A stretch of DNA of 64,000 bases, taken from NCBI RefSeq assembly GCF_002215035.1, contig NZ_NKFP01000006.1, forward strand, positions 1,810,530-1,874,529, read 5' to 3'. The DNA comes from Leptolyngbya ohadii IS1. GTDB lineage: Bacteria > Cyanobacteriota > Cyanobacteriia > Elainellales > Elainellaceae. Within the stretch, counting starts at the first letter, position 1. Each line of letters begins with the position of its first letter. Below the pieces are notes generated by a model. It made no database searches. It was not told the DNA's origin and was given only the letters and a program-made list of their open reading frames with translations. Positions 46,184 to 55,211 of this stretch are shown one piece after another. The position numbers and the translations under genes are program-made.

Positions 46184-46519
46184 TCAGCGATCGATCGAGA
46201 ATTCCGACAAATCCACGTCGGGCAGTTCCCGCTCCTGGTAATGGGAGCATTCGCTGCATGGACCCATCGGATTCACCGCACAGCGCATATAGCTGGATCG
46301 GGCGTTGAACTGGCAGGTCAGGTCGCCAATCATATAGCCGATGCCCTCCACGTAATGATGATCGGGAGAGAGTCCCAGACGGGGCAGTCCACGGGTTGAG
46401 GTCGATTCGATCGCAAGTCGCAGACGTTCCTGTGCCTGAGCATCCGCACGGCGCAAAATCCAAATAGAGGCTAGAGACGGTGTTAAACCCACAATAAAGA
46501 TAATGAGTGTGATAATCAC
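46184..46519 (-). CDS. DUF6464-like small membrane protein
   Basis: 111 residues. One N-terminal hydrophobic helix (residues 1-19) is followed by a soluble region with a pattern of cysteines (LTCQFNARSSYMRCAVNPMGPCSECSHY) that could bind metal or form a cluster. It matches the cyanobacterial DUF6464 family as I recall it. The start is GTG. Function unknown. Confidence 0.75.
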   Translation of the reverse strand: MIITLIIFIVGLTPSLASIWILRRADAQAQERLRLAIESTSTRGLPRLGLSPDHHYVEGIGYMIGDLTCQFNARSSYMRCAVNPMGPCSECSHYQERELPDVDLSEFSIDR

Positions 46520-46594
46520 AGCCGCTTCTAAAGTGGTTAAAGATGTTGATATGACTTACTTACAGCTTAATCAGCAAATTTAGTCTGTCAATAT

Positions 46595-46672
46595 GGGGGT
46601 GGAAGTAGGGGGTAGGGAATAGGGAGTAGGAAGGCGGGGGAGTAGGGGGTAGAGAGTGGGGAGTAAGTTGGG
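46595..46672. repeat. Purine-rich short tandem repeats (GGGAGTA-type heptads)
   Basis: Imperfect heptad units such as GTAGGGG, GGGAGTA and TAGGGAA run for about 78 bases. This is the type of short tandem repetitive sequence known in filamentous cyanobacteria. Related tracts lie at 31281-31498 and inside the receiver-coding part of the kinase gene. Confidence 0.75.
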
Positions 46673-46745
46673 GCGATCGCTTTGCTTGCATTCCGTATTT
46701 ATCTCTACCTTGTTCTAGTTCTTCTTCTTGTTCCAATGCTTTTTG

Positions 46746-46929
46746 GGCGTTGCTGAATTAAGGGATGAATGGTGCAAATCGAAGTCCTGCACGCCCCCTA
46801 AATCCCCCAAGTTTGGGGGACTTTGAAATCGGCAGAATTGCCTGCCGCTATGGAAATGCTGGCATTTGTTTGGTTTTCCCCAGAATTGGGGGGTTAGGGG
46901 GGCGATTCATACGCCTATTCAGCAACGCC
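46746..46929. mobile_element. 184-bp MITE with target duplication
   Basis: Perfect 13-base terminal inverted repeats GGCGTTGCTGAAT (46746-46758) and its complement (46917-46929) are flanked by an exact 8-base direct repeat GCTTTTTG (46738-46745 and 46930-46937). The interior is an imperfect inverted repeat: CCCCCTAAATCCCCC on the left, and GGGGGTTAGGGGGG on the right. No coding frame for a transposase. All signs of a non-autonomous insertion; the helper IS family cannot be named with certainty. Confidence 0.9.
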
Positions 46930-47124
46930 GCTTTTTGTTCTAATGCTTTGCGTTGAGATGCACGATAGAAGGCTCTGTCTCCCCCATACCTCCTGCTGCA
47001 AGTGGGAAAAATTCATACATTACATCCATACATCACAAAATTCCTCTCTCACCCAGCAATAGCGACAGGCGGGAGAGGGATTCAGGGTGAGGACGGCTTG
47101 GGACTATTTCCCTGGTATAACGCC

Positions 47125-49530
47125 TTATTCAGCCTCTTCTGCGGCGAGTTCTAGCGTCTCTTCCTGCAATTCGGCTTCCTCGCGGGTGATGGGTTCATCC
47201 ATTTCTTCGTCCGTGGCTTCGCTGCCGCCGCCCACAGCAACCAGATCGATTTGCTGGCGGTAGTAGTCTACGCTCTTGACCTGTACCTCAACCCGATCGC
47301 CTAACTTGTACTGCTTGCGGTTTTTGCGTCCAACTAGCTTTTGCTGGCGCGATCGATATTCGTACCAGTCGTCCTTGAGGGAACTGACGTGAACCAAGCC
47401 TTCTACGAGTAGTTCTTCGATTTCTACAAAGAAGCCGTAGGACTGGACACCCGTAATCAGCCCGTGGAAAACTTTTCCGGTGTGCTGCTGCATGAACTCA
47501 GCTTTCTTCAGCCCTTCCAGGTCGGCTTCGGCTTCCTGCGCCAGCTTTTCCTGCTCGGTCAGATGCACGACCACGGCGGCAAACCGTTCCTCTAGCTCCG
47601 ACTGAACTTCTGTGGGCAAAACGTTCCAGTTAATCTTGCCGTGACAGGAACTGCTGCGAAGGTTGACTCGATCTTTGGATCGGGTGGTGCGGCGATCGCG
47701 TCCATGCTCAAAGATAGCGTGTAGAACTCGGTGTACCAGGAGATCCGGGTAGCGGCGCAGCGGTGAGGTGAAGTGGGTATAGCCTTTTTCTAACGACAGA
47801 CCAAAGTGGGTTCCTGGAGCCGTGCTGTAAACGGCAGGCTTGAAGGTCGAAAGGAGCAGATAGGTCAGCACCTTCTCAGTCTTGGATTCGGCAAACTTCT
47901 GCACAAGCCGCTGGTAGTCCCGCGGATGCACCACGTCCTCCTGTTCCAGGTAGGCATCAATCCCCATATTGCTGACCAGCTTTAGCAATTCCTGCACGTC
48001 GCTGGGGTCGGGGGTACGATGCACGCGATAGATTGCCGGAACCTGCAATTCAATCAGGTGGGACGCCACCAGCTGGTTTGCCAGCAGCATCAGTTCCGTG
48101 ACGATCGATCGCGCCGGGAGGAAGGAAGACACCACCATTGCCCCCAGTGCGCCTTCGTCGTCGTACTGGAATTTAGTGGAAAGAAACTGGCTTAGCTCCG
48201 GGCTAACTTCATCCGGGAATACCTTTTCAGGCAGGTTGAGGTCAAATGCACCCCGATTAAGCCGCTGGGTGCGAATCGCCTGACTCAGCTTAAAGAGCTG
48301 ATCGAGCATTTCAAAAATTGGCTCGTAGGGCTTTAGTTCCTCCACTGGCGGCAATGGGTATGCCGGAGGACGCGCCGCTGCTGCTTCGGGGGTATCATGG
48401 CGCTGCACGATCGCCTGTGCCTGCTGATAGTCCAGCTTGTGATCGACGCGGATTACCGTGGGCTGAATCTCAAACTCCTGCACCTCCCCCTGACTATTAA
48501 CGCGAATCAGCACGGAAACCGTCAGCCGTTCCTGCCCCGCAGCCAGCGAACAGGACTGATGCGCCCGCTCCGGCAGCATCCGAATCACTTCATCACCCAG
48601 ATAGATCGAAGTGCCGCGCCGCCTTGCCTCAATGTCCAGATCGGTGTCGGGTTCAATGTAGTAGGAAATATCGGCGATGTGGATACCCACCAGCCAGCCG
48701 TCCGTTTCGTTTCCTTCGATCGTCAGTGCATCATCGATCGCGTGTCCCGCCGTTTTGCCGTCTATCGTAATCGTGGGCAGATCCCGCAGATCGAGCCGTC
48801 CTTTCAGATCCGCTTTGCGTAGCTTGTGGGGAAGCCCCTTTGCCGCCTGCTCTACGGATTCCGGGAACTGACGCGGCAGGTCGTGCTTGCAGCAGACAAT
48901 AATATATTCCGAAGCTGCCTGAGCATCGTTGCCCAGCACCATTGCCACCTTGCCCAGAGGCGGATGGGAACCCAGGGGATAGCGAACAATTTCTACATGG
49001 GCGAGCTGATCGATCGCTTCCTCCAGGTTGGTACCGTTGGACTTCAGCTCCACCTCAAACAGCAGGCGATCGTCCAGTGGCGTAGCGCGAAACGCTTCTT
49101 CTGCCTGTTTTACCCGCGCCAAAATCGAAGAGTTTGCCCGATCGAGAATTAGCTTCACTTCCCCTTCTGGGCTGCGGCGACGGGTGCCCTCCTTCGTGAC
49201 TTTTACCAGGACGCGATCGCCATTCCATGCTGTATTCAGATGGGATTCGCGAATGTAAATATCCTCCGACCCCTCCACATCCTGGATCGCAAAGCAAAAT
49301 CCCTTACTGGAGCAGCGCAGTTTACCCTCTACCACATCCTCTTCAAAAATGCGGCGATATTTGCCCCGGTCTTTGACCAGAATGCCAATCCGCTCCAGCG
49401 CATCCAGAACGATTTGCAGTTGGCGAATGCTCGCTTCATCTTTGCAGTTCAGCTTTTTTTCCAGTGCTTTCGGCGCAACGAGCTTATCATCTGTGAAGTT
49501 TGCAAGTAGCTCTGCAATTGAGAATTCCAT
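47125..49530 (-). CDS. rnr: RNase II/R-family exoribonuclease
   Basis: 801 residues from the ATG at 49530 (MEFSIAELL); the frame is open 27 codons upstream. Order: N-terminal winged-helix region, two cold-shock domains (about residues 60-230), RNB catalytic domain (about 240-610), and a C-terminal S1 domain with the segment GKVFHGLITGVQSYGFFVEI. The catalytic loop reads TIDGKTAGHAIDDAL near residue 258. The two adjacent Asp remain, but the Asp that normally comes six residues after IDG's Asp is His and one residue is inserted. RNA turnover in cytosol. Whether the variation is typical for the cyanobacterial group is unchecked. Confidence 0.92.
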   Translation of the reverse strand: MEFSIAELLANFTDDKLVAPKALEKKLNCKDEASIRQLQIVLDALERIGILVKDRGKYRRIFEEDVVEGKLRCSSKGFCFAIQDVEGSEDIYIRESHLNTAWNGDRVLVKVTKEGTRRRSPEGEVKLILDRANSSILARVKQAEEAFRATPLDDRLLFEVELKSNGTNLEEAIDQLAHVEIVRYPLGSHPPLGKVAMVLGNDAQAASEYIIVCCKHDLPRQFPESVEQAAKGLPHKLRKADLKGRLDLRDLPTITIDGKTAGHAIDDALTIEGNETDGWLVGIHIADISYYIEPDTDLDIEARRRGTSIYLGDEVIRMLPERAHQSCSLAAGQERLTVSVLIRVNSQGEVQEFEIQPTVIRVDHKLDYQQAQAIVQRHDTPEAAAARPPAYPLPPVEELKPYEPIFEMLDQLFKLSQAIRTQRLNRGAFDLNLPEKVFPDEVSPELSQFLSTKFQYDDEGALGAMVVSSFLPARSIVTELMLLANQLVASHLIELQVPAIYRVHRTPDPSDVQELLKLVSNMGIDAYLEQEDVVHPRDYQRLVQKFAESKTEKVLTYLLLSTFKPAVYSTAPGTHFGLSLEKGYTHFTSPLRRYPDLLVHRVLHAIFEHGRDRRTTRSKDRVNLRSSSCHGKINWNVLPTEVQSELEERFAAVVVHLTEQEKLAQEAEADLEGLKKAEFMQQHTGKVFHGLITGVQSYGFFVEIEELLVEGLVHVSSLKDDWYEYRSRQQKLVGRKNRKQYKLGDRVEVQVKSVDYYRQQIDLVAVGGGSEATDEEMDEPITREEAELQEETLELAAEEAE

Positions 49531-50108
49531 GTAGCGACTGATCCTTAATTGGGGTGAGGGACTGCCTGACCCGGACCATCTTGCTTGACGCGGTTGAGCT
49601 TGTTCTAGCAAGGCAGCAGGTTTCAGGGAGGTCGGTCAAGTGCGCCAGATCCAGAAATCGAAACTTTCTGAATAGCTCAGCTACAGCCTGTCTCACTTCA
49701 ACCTGCGTCACTTCAGCAACTGCATCCCAGACAGCGGGTTACGGATTTGAGCAAACCCGCACGCATGAATCTCGTAATGGCTCTGGGTAACCAGAGAGAC
49801 CAAAGAGAGAAGTTCTCAAAACTCATCGGCGTGAGCTTCGATCGATATTCATCCGTTAGCTGGAGCGGAGGCTGCGAAGTTTCACGTTTAGCCCACCTGC
49901 TTTCGATCGCTTGACCCTTTATCCTGCGTCGCTCCGCTTCGTTCCTTCAGAAAGGACTGCACCTTTCGCGTAAAGCCAGACCGCTCAGAAGGCGTATCAG
50001 TTGAGCCTCGAAAGCAAAGCGGAAATTAAAGTGAGTGCCAGATTTCACCTGATTTCGCACCGATTCCATTTTACGCACAATTCGCAATCGCAGCACTATA
50101 TTTTGCCT
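49531..50108. other. Intergenic region between phoU and the RNase R-like gene
   Basis: About 580 bases. A GCGGGTT...AACCCGC hairpin (49734-49760) without a T tract and several GCTTC-rich phrases are seen. Small frames on the plus strand lack a Shine-Dalgarno and family features. No RNA gene recognised. Confidence 0.45.
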
Positions 50109-50810
50109 CTACCGCTGCCCTGTCACAATATATGCCACCCGCTTACCGATATTCGTAGCGTGGTCTGCCATACGTTCCAAGTGGCGAATCACTAAGACCA
50201 GGAGGACGATCGGCTCGATAATCCCCGGCACGTCAGTCTGGTGTGCGAGCAGGTTGTACAGGGAGGCATAGTCATCATCGACGGCATCATCTTTCATTTT
50301 GATGTCCAGCCCGGACTCGGCATCCAGATCGGAAAGGGCAGCCAGCCCCATTGCCAGCATTGCCCGACAGCGATCGAGCATCACTTTGACCCGATCCATG
50401 CAGGAGTGAACGGGATAGGGAAAGAGTTTGATTGCAATTTCGCCCAGATCTTCGGCATAGTCGCCAATGCGTTCCAGGTCGCGAATTAGCTGCATCAGGG
50501 CACTGAGCAGGCGCAGATCTTGCGTGACTGGGGACTGAAGCGCCATGAGATTCACGCAGTCAAGCTCAATCTGGCGGTAGAGCTGGTCGATCTGTTTGTC
50601 CTGCACGGCAATTTGCTGCGCGGCTTCCAGATCGCGATCGAAGAGTGCCTTGCGTGCCAGCCAGCAGGAGTTTTCGACAAGCGCACCCATTCGCAGCACA
50701 TCTCGCTGAACGCGCCTTAGCTGTCGCTCAAACTGGAGTCGGGTAGGTTTAGCGCTTTCCAAATGAGGACTCAGCCGGGGGGATGGTGGACTGGATACGG
50801 GTTCAAACAT
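50109..50810 (-). CDS. phoU: Phosphate signalling protein PhoU
   Basis: 233 residues, two three-helix PhoU repeats. The metal-site motifs are RDLERIGDYAEDLGEIA (first repeat) and RHLERMADHATNIGKRVA (second repeat). PhoU links the PstSCAB transporter to the SphS/PhoR sensor kinase in the phosphate regulon. No pst genes adjoin. ATG start at 50810; the first 25 residues are Pro/Ser-rich. Divergent from psaM. Confidence 0.95.
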   Translation of the reverse strand: MFEPVSSPPSPRLSPHLESAKPTRLQFERQLRRVQRDVLRMGALVENSCWLARKALFDRDLEAAQQIAVQDKQIDQLYRQIELDCVNLMALQSPVTQDLRLLSALMQLIRDLERIGDYAEDLGEIAIKLFPYPVHSCMDRVKVMLDRCRAMLAMGLAALSDLDAESGLDIKMKDDAVDDDYASLYNLLAHQTDVPGIIEPIVLLVLVIRHLERMADHATNIGKRVAYIVTGQR

Positions 50811-50904
50811 GTTTCAAATACTGATAATGCCTTATCTTTCCTTGACCTGCCACTCTACACGGGTGAATTTTGCGGATGCAGATTAGGAGAGTTCGATCGC
50901 TTCT

Positions 50905-50922
50905 GTTACATCATGTGACAAA
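50905..50922 (+). promoter_or_regulatory. HLR1 (RpaB-binding) element upstream of psaM
   Basis: GTTACATC and GTGACAAA are separated by two bases, matching the direct-repeat HLR1 consensus (G/T)TTACA(T/A)(T/A)-NN-(G/T)TTACA(T/A)(T/A) with two mismatches. It lies about 108 bases upstream of the psaM ATG. RpaB is known to regulate PSI genes through such sites; here the assignment is inferred. Confidence 0.6.
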
Positions 50923-51029
50923 TCGTTCCAGAATGCAGTGATTTAGCAGACATTAATGTAGCGCTGGTATGCGTTTACGTTCTGTAAGCCGTGTCTGCGC
51001 TGACCATAACATCAGGAGTCCTTTAGCTT

Positions 51030-51125
51030 ATGTCACTAACGGATACTCAAGTCTACATTGCGCTGGTGATTGCCCTCATCCCCGCTGTGATGGCGTTCCG
51101 TCTGTCTACCGAACTGTACAAATAA
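51030..51125 (+). CDS. psaM: Photosystem I subunit XII PsaM
   Basis: 31 residues, single-helix PSI subunit at the trimer or monomer interface of the thylakoid complex. The sequence begins MSLTDTQVYIALVIALIP and ends FRLSTELYK, matching PsaM almost perfectly. AGGAG lies about 12 bases before the ATG. It is monocistronic, with an HLR1-like element upstream. Too short for routine gene callers. Confidence 0.95.
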   Translation: MSLTDTQVYIALVIALIPAVMAFRLSTELYK

Positions 51126-51986
51126 GCGACAGTTTTTAGGCAAATGGGTGCAGGTCTGCATCAGGCACGATAAATTTCCCTTAATTAAACTGGGATACAT
51201 CTGGTCTGGCGTTCCCTCCGGTTCCTCAGATCAGGGCTAAGCTCACACTAAACTCGAACAGAGAGCTGTCTTGCGGCATCAGTCTGCGATCGATTTTGCG
51301 ATCGGGATGGGTGCCATAGGAAGGCTCTCTGTTTTGCATGGAGGATTCGGGATGGAGGGTTCGGGATGAAGGATTACATGAAATATTGAGTATGACTGTT
51401 TGGCGCAATGAATATAGGGATAAGTGGCATGAGGGGTAAAAGGGCTTTGCCAGTCGCGCTTGGAGAATGCTTAACTGCGAAAATGCACGGCTTCTGCACT
51501 GTTGTTCTTCACCGTCTAATCTTTACCGTCAATTTCACTTTCCTACGGCACTCAATTTAGTGCGTTTGTATTAGCTGAAGCGACCCATTCAATAGTGCAG
51601 GTGTATTCAATCTAAGGAATAAAACTCGACTCAGAGAAAAAAGACTAAAAATTGTTCTTCTTAGCGAAATCAGTGCTAGAACTAAGCTAAAGTTGTTCTG
51701 CGATCGCAGGAACCGAACTCGATTGGTTCATCAAAAAGCTAGTTGAAAACCGCTCAGCCTAAGGGCGATCGCGACGGTGGAAAGATTTAGCGAATAAAGT
51801 CTAGATTAAATCTACCAAAAGGCATTGACCCTGTTAGAATTTCGCGTTTCAATAGGGCTTTGATTTCTGCGCTGGGATAGAGTCGCCTCAAGAATCGGGC
51901 AACTTAGATTAAAGCTAAAGATGACGAGCCGCGATCGGCACGAACGCTAAAACGAACTGCTCCTGTTACGAAGAATCGACGTTGTT
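51126..51986. other. Long intergenic region after psaM
   Basis: About 860 bases, AT-rich. It includes short dyads such as GAACC...GGTTC near 51709-51728. A phrase GGATTCGGGATGGAGG/GGTTCGGGATGAAGG is repeated near 51346-51375. No gene or known structured RNA was recognised. It carries the promoter of the coiled-coil protein gene. Confidence 0.45.
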
Positions 51987-52514
51987 ATGAATGCACTGCA
52001 ACCCTTACCGCCCGCCTCTCCACCCCCTCGACGTCGAGTAAAATCGCGACTGCGGCAGCGTCCTCGTACCCGCTCCCATCAGGCAATCGTCACAGAAATT
52101 ACGGTCAAGCTTGCCATTAATGGACTCCTGGCAGGAGTGGCGGCAATTGCGCTGACAAAGCTCATTCCCTACAATCTTCAGCAGCGGGAAGAATTGCGGC
52201 AGCTTCAGGCAGAGGTTGCCGAAGTGCAGCAGCGAGTTGACATCTTGCAGGCAGACCTCGATCGCCAGCTTGATCCACAGCAGGCAAATAGCATTATGCA
52301 GGAGCAGAGCTATCGCGTTGACCCGAATCAGCGTCAGGTGGTCTGGCTTACGCCCAGCAGTCGCACCGCAGACAGTTCCTCAGACGCATTGCCCACAGAG
52401 CCGCAGCAGGCAGAAGATTCTTCTGATTCGATCGTGCCTCAGCAAACGGAGACAGCTCCCGACAGATACCAGACCGCCTCTTTCCCTGATTCCCAGAATC
52501 CCCAGAATCCTTAG
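51987..52514 (+). CDS. FtsL/FtsB-like single-pass coiled-coil protein
   Basis: 175 residues. An Arg/Pro-rich cytoplasmic N-terminus (residues 1-40), one transmembrane helix (about 47-65, INGLLAGVAAIALTKLIPY), a Gln/Glu-rich coiled coil (about 66-105) and a Ser/Gln-rich low-complexity C-terminus. The central motif SYRVDPNQRQVVWLTP is conserved-looking. The topology resembles the divisome proteins FtsL and FtsB, but sequence alone cannot prove it. Its stop overlaps the convergent permease stop by four bases. Confidence 0.7.
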   Translation: MNALQPLPPASPPPRRRVKSRLRQRPRTRSHQAIVTEITVKLAINGLLAGVAAIALTKLIPYNLQQREELRQLQAEVAEVQQRVDILQADLDRQLDPQQANSIMQEQSYRVDPNQRQVVWLTPSSRTADSSSDALPTEPQQAEDSSDSIVPQQTETAPDRYQTASFPDSQNPQNP

Positions 52515-53536
52515 TAGCGAATGCGGGGATCGATGTAGGCGTTGATGATGTCGATCGCGATACTGGCAAGCACCACAATTACAGAGAAGAAGACCATCAC
52601 ACCCTGCACCACCGGATAATCTCGCTGGGAAATTGCCTCATACAGCCGATTTGCCAAACCGGGCCAGGAGAAAGTCACTTCCGTCAAAATTGCGCCGCCC
52701 AGCAGGGAAGCAAAGGTGAGTCCGAGAACAGTAATGACGGGAATTAGGGCATTTCTGAGGGCGTGGGCGACTACAATACGTCGTTCCGGGATGCCCCTCG
52801 CCCGTGCCGCTTCCACGTAGTCCGCTTTCAAGGTTTGCTTCAGGTTGACCCGCACCATCCGCTCGAAGATGCCGCTCAGCAGCAGTCCCAGCGTAAAGCT
52901 TGGCAGTGCCAGATAGTACAAACTGGTAAAGAACTGGGGAAGACTGCCGCTCAGCATACTGTCAATCGTATAAAGCCCTGTAATTGCAGGAGGCGGCTGT
53001 ATTGAGAGGGGAAAGCGAGTCCCGATCGGGAACCAGCCTAGCTGCACAGCAAACACAAGCTGCAACAGCATCCCAAACCAGTACATCGGCACCGCGTAGG
53101 TAAAGATGCCAAACAGCCGTCCTCCCACATCGATCGGCGTATTGGGTCTAGAAGCTGCTAATGCCCCGATCGTCATGCCCACCACCACAGAGATGAGCAG
53201 GCTAAACAGCGCTAACTCCACCGTTGCCGGAAAGTGATCGCCAATAATTTTCCAGACGGGCTGCCCCTGACTGGTGAGCGATGTCCCCAGATCAAACCGC
53301 AGCAGATCTCCCAGATAGCGCAAATACTGAAGCCATAGGGGGGCATCTAAACCGAGATTTGCCCGGAGTGCCTGTTTAGCAGCTTCCGGCGCACGGGGAC
53401 CCAGCAGCACATCGATCGGATCACCGGGAGTCGATCGCAGCAGCAGAAAAATCAGCGTTGTGATCGTCCAGATCATCAGCGGCGCAAGCAGCAGCCGGGA
53501 GAGGACGTAGGTGCGGAGGGCGGAGGAGCGGGACAT
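52511..53536 (-). CDS. Oligopeptide/dipeptide-type ABC transporter permease (DppB/OppB family)
   Basis: 341 residues, six membrane segments. The family signature is LRSTPGDPIDVLLGPRAPEA near the N-terminus, and the EAA loop is EAARARGIPERRIVVAHALRNALIP near residue 265. It forms the inner-membrane channel of a binding-protein-dependent importer of peptides, nickel or similar. It follows the binding-protein gene by only ten bases on the same strand, so they form an operon. The usual second permease DppC and ATPases DppD/F are not adjacent. Confidence 0.92.
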   Translation of the reverse strand: MSRSSALRTYVLSRLLLAPLMIWTITTLIFLLLRSTPGDPIDVLLGPRAPEAAKQALRANLGLDAPLWLQYLRYLGDLLRFDLGTSLTSQGQPVWKIIGDHFPATVELALFSLLISVVVGMTIGALAASRPNTPIDVGGRLFGIFTYAVPMYWFGMLLQLVFAVQLGWFPIGTRFPLSIQPPPAITGLYTIDSMLSGSLPQFFTSLYYLALPSFTLGLLLSGIFERMVRVNLKQTLKADYVEAARARGIPERRIVVAHALRNALIPVITVLGLTFASLLGGAILTEVTFSWPGLANRLYEAISQRDYPVVQGVMVFFSVIVVLASIAIDIINAYIDPRIRY

Positions 53537-53546
53537 TAGAGTTTAC

Positions 53547-55211
53547 CTACTTCTTGATTTGCCACAGCAAAAACTGCTGCGTCGGCTGGATACTCACACC
53601 CTGAACATTCCCTTTGGCAAATACATAGTCCTTGCTCTGCCAGAGGGGAACATAGGGGGCATCCGTGGCGGCGAGGTCTTGCAGTTGACCCAGGAGTTTA
53701 TCGCGGGTGGCAGCGTCCTGTTCTGTGCGCTGCTGATCGATTAGCTTATTTGCCTCAGGGCTGTAGTAGAAGGAGCCGCCTGCCTGGCTTTGACCTTCCT
53801 CGCAGCCTGCCGTGGGAGAACCCTTATCGCAGGAGAGGAAAGGATGCACAAAGGTATCGGCATCATAGAAGTCGGGATACCAGTCCAGCAGAACGGCGGG
53901 ATAAGTTCCCTTGTCCAGGTTGCCAAATAGGGTGGCAGATTCGACGCTATCCAGCTTCACGTTCACCAGACCGGGGAGATTTTGCTCGATCGCCGCTTTC
54001 ATCGTAGAGGCAATCAGGTTCCGGGTTGTAGACGTAGAGGAGTACCAGATTTCTAAGTCCAGCGGATTCGCCTCGGTGATACCTGCCTCATTCAGAAGGG
54101 TTTTGGCTTTCTCGTAGTTGCCGTCCCCAAACTGGGTTTCAAACACGGGCTTCGAGACTGGAAAAGTATTAGGAATCAGCGTGTAAAGCGGTTCTGCCTG
54201 TCCCTGAAACACCCGATCGACCAGCAGTTTTCGATCGATCATGGCGGCGATCGCCTGACGCACCTTCGGGTTATCCAGGGGTTTAACCTTCTGGTTTAGC
54301 ACCATGTAGTTAATCGTATTGGTGCCTGCCTCGATCACCTGCCAGCCGCCCTTATCCTTTTCGCTCACCAGGCTGCGAATCTGATCCGGGTCGAGGGTCT
54401 GATAAGCAACGTCCAGCCCGCCTGTGCGGAAGGTGTTGTACAGGTTCGCCGGACTGCTGATGATCTGGATATCAACGCCCTGATTACCCGGCTTTTCGCC
54501 CCAATAGGTTTCATTGACATCTAGCCGCACCGCATCTGTGCCAAACTGCGCCAGCTTATAGGGACCCGTTCCGACAAAGGTATCGGGCTTGAACTTACCG
54601 GAGCCAATTTCGTAGGCTTTAGGAGAAACGGGAGTCATGCCCGAAAAGGTGAGCATGGCAGGAAAGGCGGCGAAGGGCTGCTTGAGTTTGATGGTCAGTT
54701 CGTTCTCACCCGTTGCCGTCACCGTATCGATTTTGTCGGACATCAGGAAGGCAGGTCGTCCTCCGTTCTCGATAAATCGCTGGATCGAGAAAGCCATTGC
54801 TTCAGCGTTGAAGGGTTCGCCGTCGTGAAACTTGACGCCTTCGCGGAGGGGAATGGTATAGGTCAAGCCATCACTGCTCACCTTCGGTAGCTCTGTCGCC
54901 AACTGGGGCACCAGTTCCGTTGTCCCTGGTTTATAGGTATAGAGCCGATCGCCCAGGTTGTAGAGCAAAATGCCGGGGAAGGTTTCGTAGGCATCGGCAG
55001 GATCGATCGTCCTTACTTCCAGCGTCGTGCCCATCGTCACCCGTCCGTTCCCCGCCTCCGTTCCCCCTGTCGGTGAGGTGGAAACCCCGGACTGAGTTCG
55101 TCCACAGCTTACGGACAGCATCAGACACACGGTAAACAGTCCAGCAAACTGAAGCCAGCGGCGACGATTGCTCCGCCATTGCGTCATAGAACGCCAGAAA
55201 CCGAATTTCAT
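53547..55211 (-). CDS. Oligopeptide-type ABC transporter substrate-binding lipoprotein
   Basis: 554 residues, SBP_bac_5 family. Signal sequence with lipobox LSVSC near residues 32-36, so lipid-anchored in the periplasm. The family segments TYTIPLREGVKFHDGEPFNAE and VGTGPYKLAQFGTDAV are present. It delivers a peptide or metal chelate to the permease encoded ten bases downstream. The true ligand is not visible. A weak alternate start exists inside the signal region. Confidence 0.93.
   Translation of the reverse strand: MKFGFWRSMTQWRSNRRRWLQFAGLFTVCLMLSVSCGRTQSGVSTSPTGGTEAGNGRVTMGTTLEVRTIDPADAYETFPGILLYNLGDRLYTYKPGTTELVPQLATELPKVSSDGLTYTIPLREGVKFHDGEPFNAEAMAFSIQRFIENGGRPAFLMSDKIDTVTATGENELTIKLKQPFAAFPAMLTFSGMTPVSPKAYEIGSGKFKPDTFVGTGPYKLAQFGTDAVRLDVNETYWGEKPGNQGVDIQIISSPANLYNTFRTGGLDVAYQTLDPDQIRSLVSEKDKGGWQVIEAGTNTINYMVLNQKVKPLDNPKVRQAIAAMIDRKLLVDRVFQGQAEPLYTLIPNTFPVSKPVFETQFGDGNYEKAKTLLNEAGITEANPLDLEIWYSSTSTTRNLIASTMKAAIEQNLPGLVNVKLDSVESATLFGNLDKGTYPAVLLDWYPDFYDADTFVHPFLSCDKGSPTAGCEEGQSQAGGSFYYSPEANKLIDQQRTEQDAATRDKLLGQLQDLAATDAPYVPLWQSKDYVFAKGNVQGVSIQPTQQFLLWQIKK

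Larger units (their letters stand above)
46520..47124. other. Repeat-rich intergenic region
   Basis: Between the DUF6464 and RNase R-like genes. It contains the purine-rich heptad repeats (46595-46672) and a complete 184-bp MITE (46746-46929). The remainder shows no gene. Confidence 0.7.

Noticed and set aside
51226-51408. 60-codon minus-strand frame after psaM
   Set aside because: Low-complexity content, no Shine-Dalgarno and no neighbour support.
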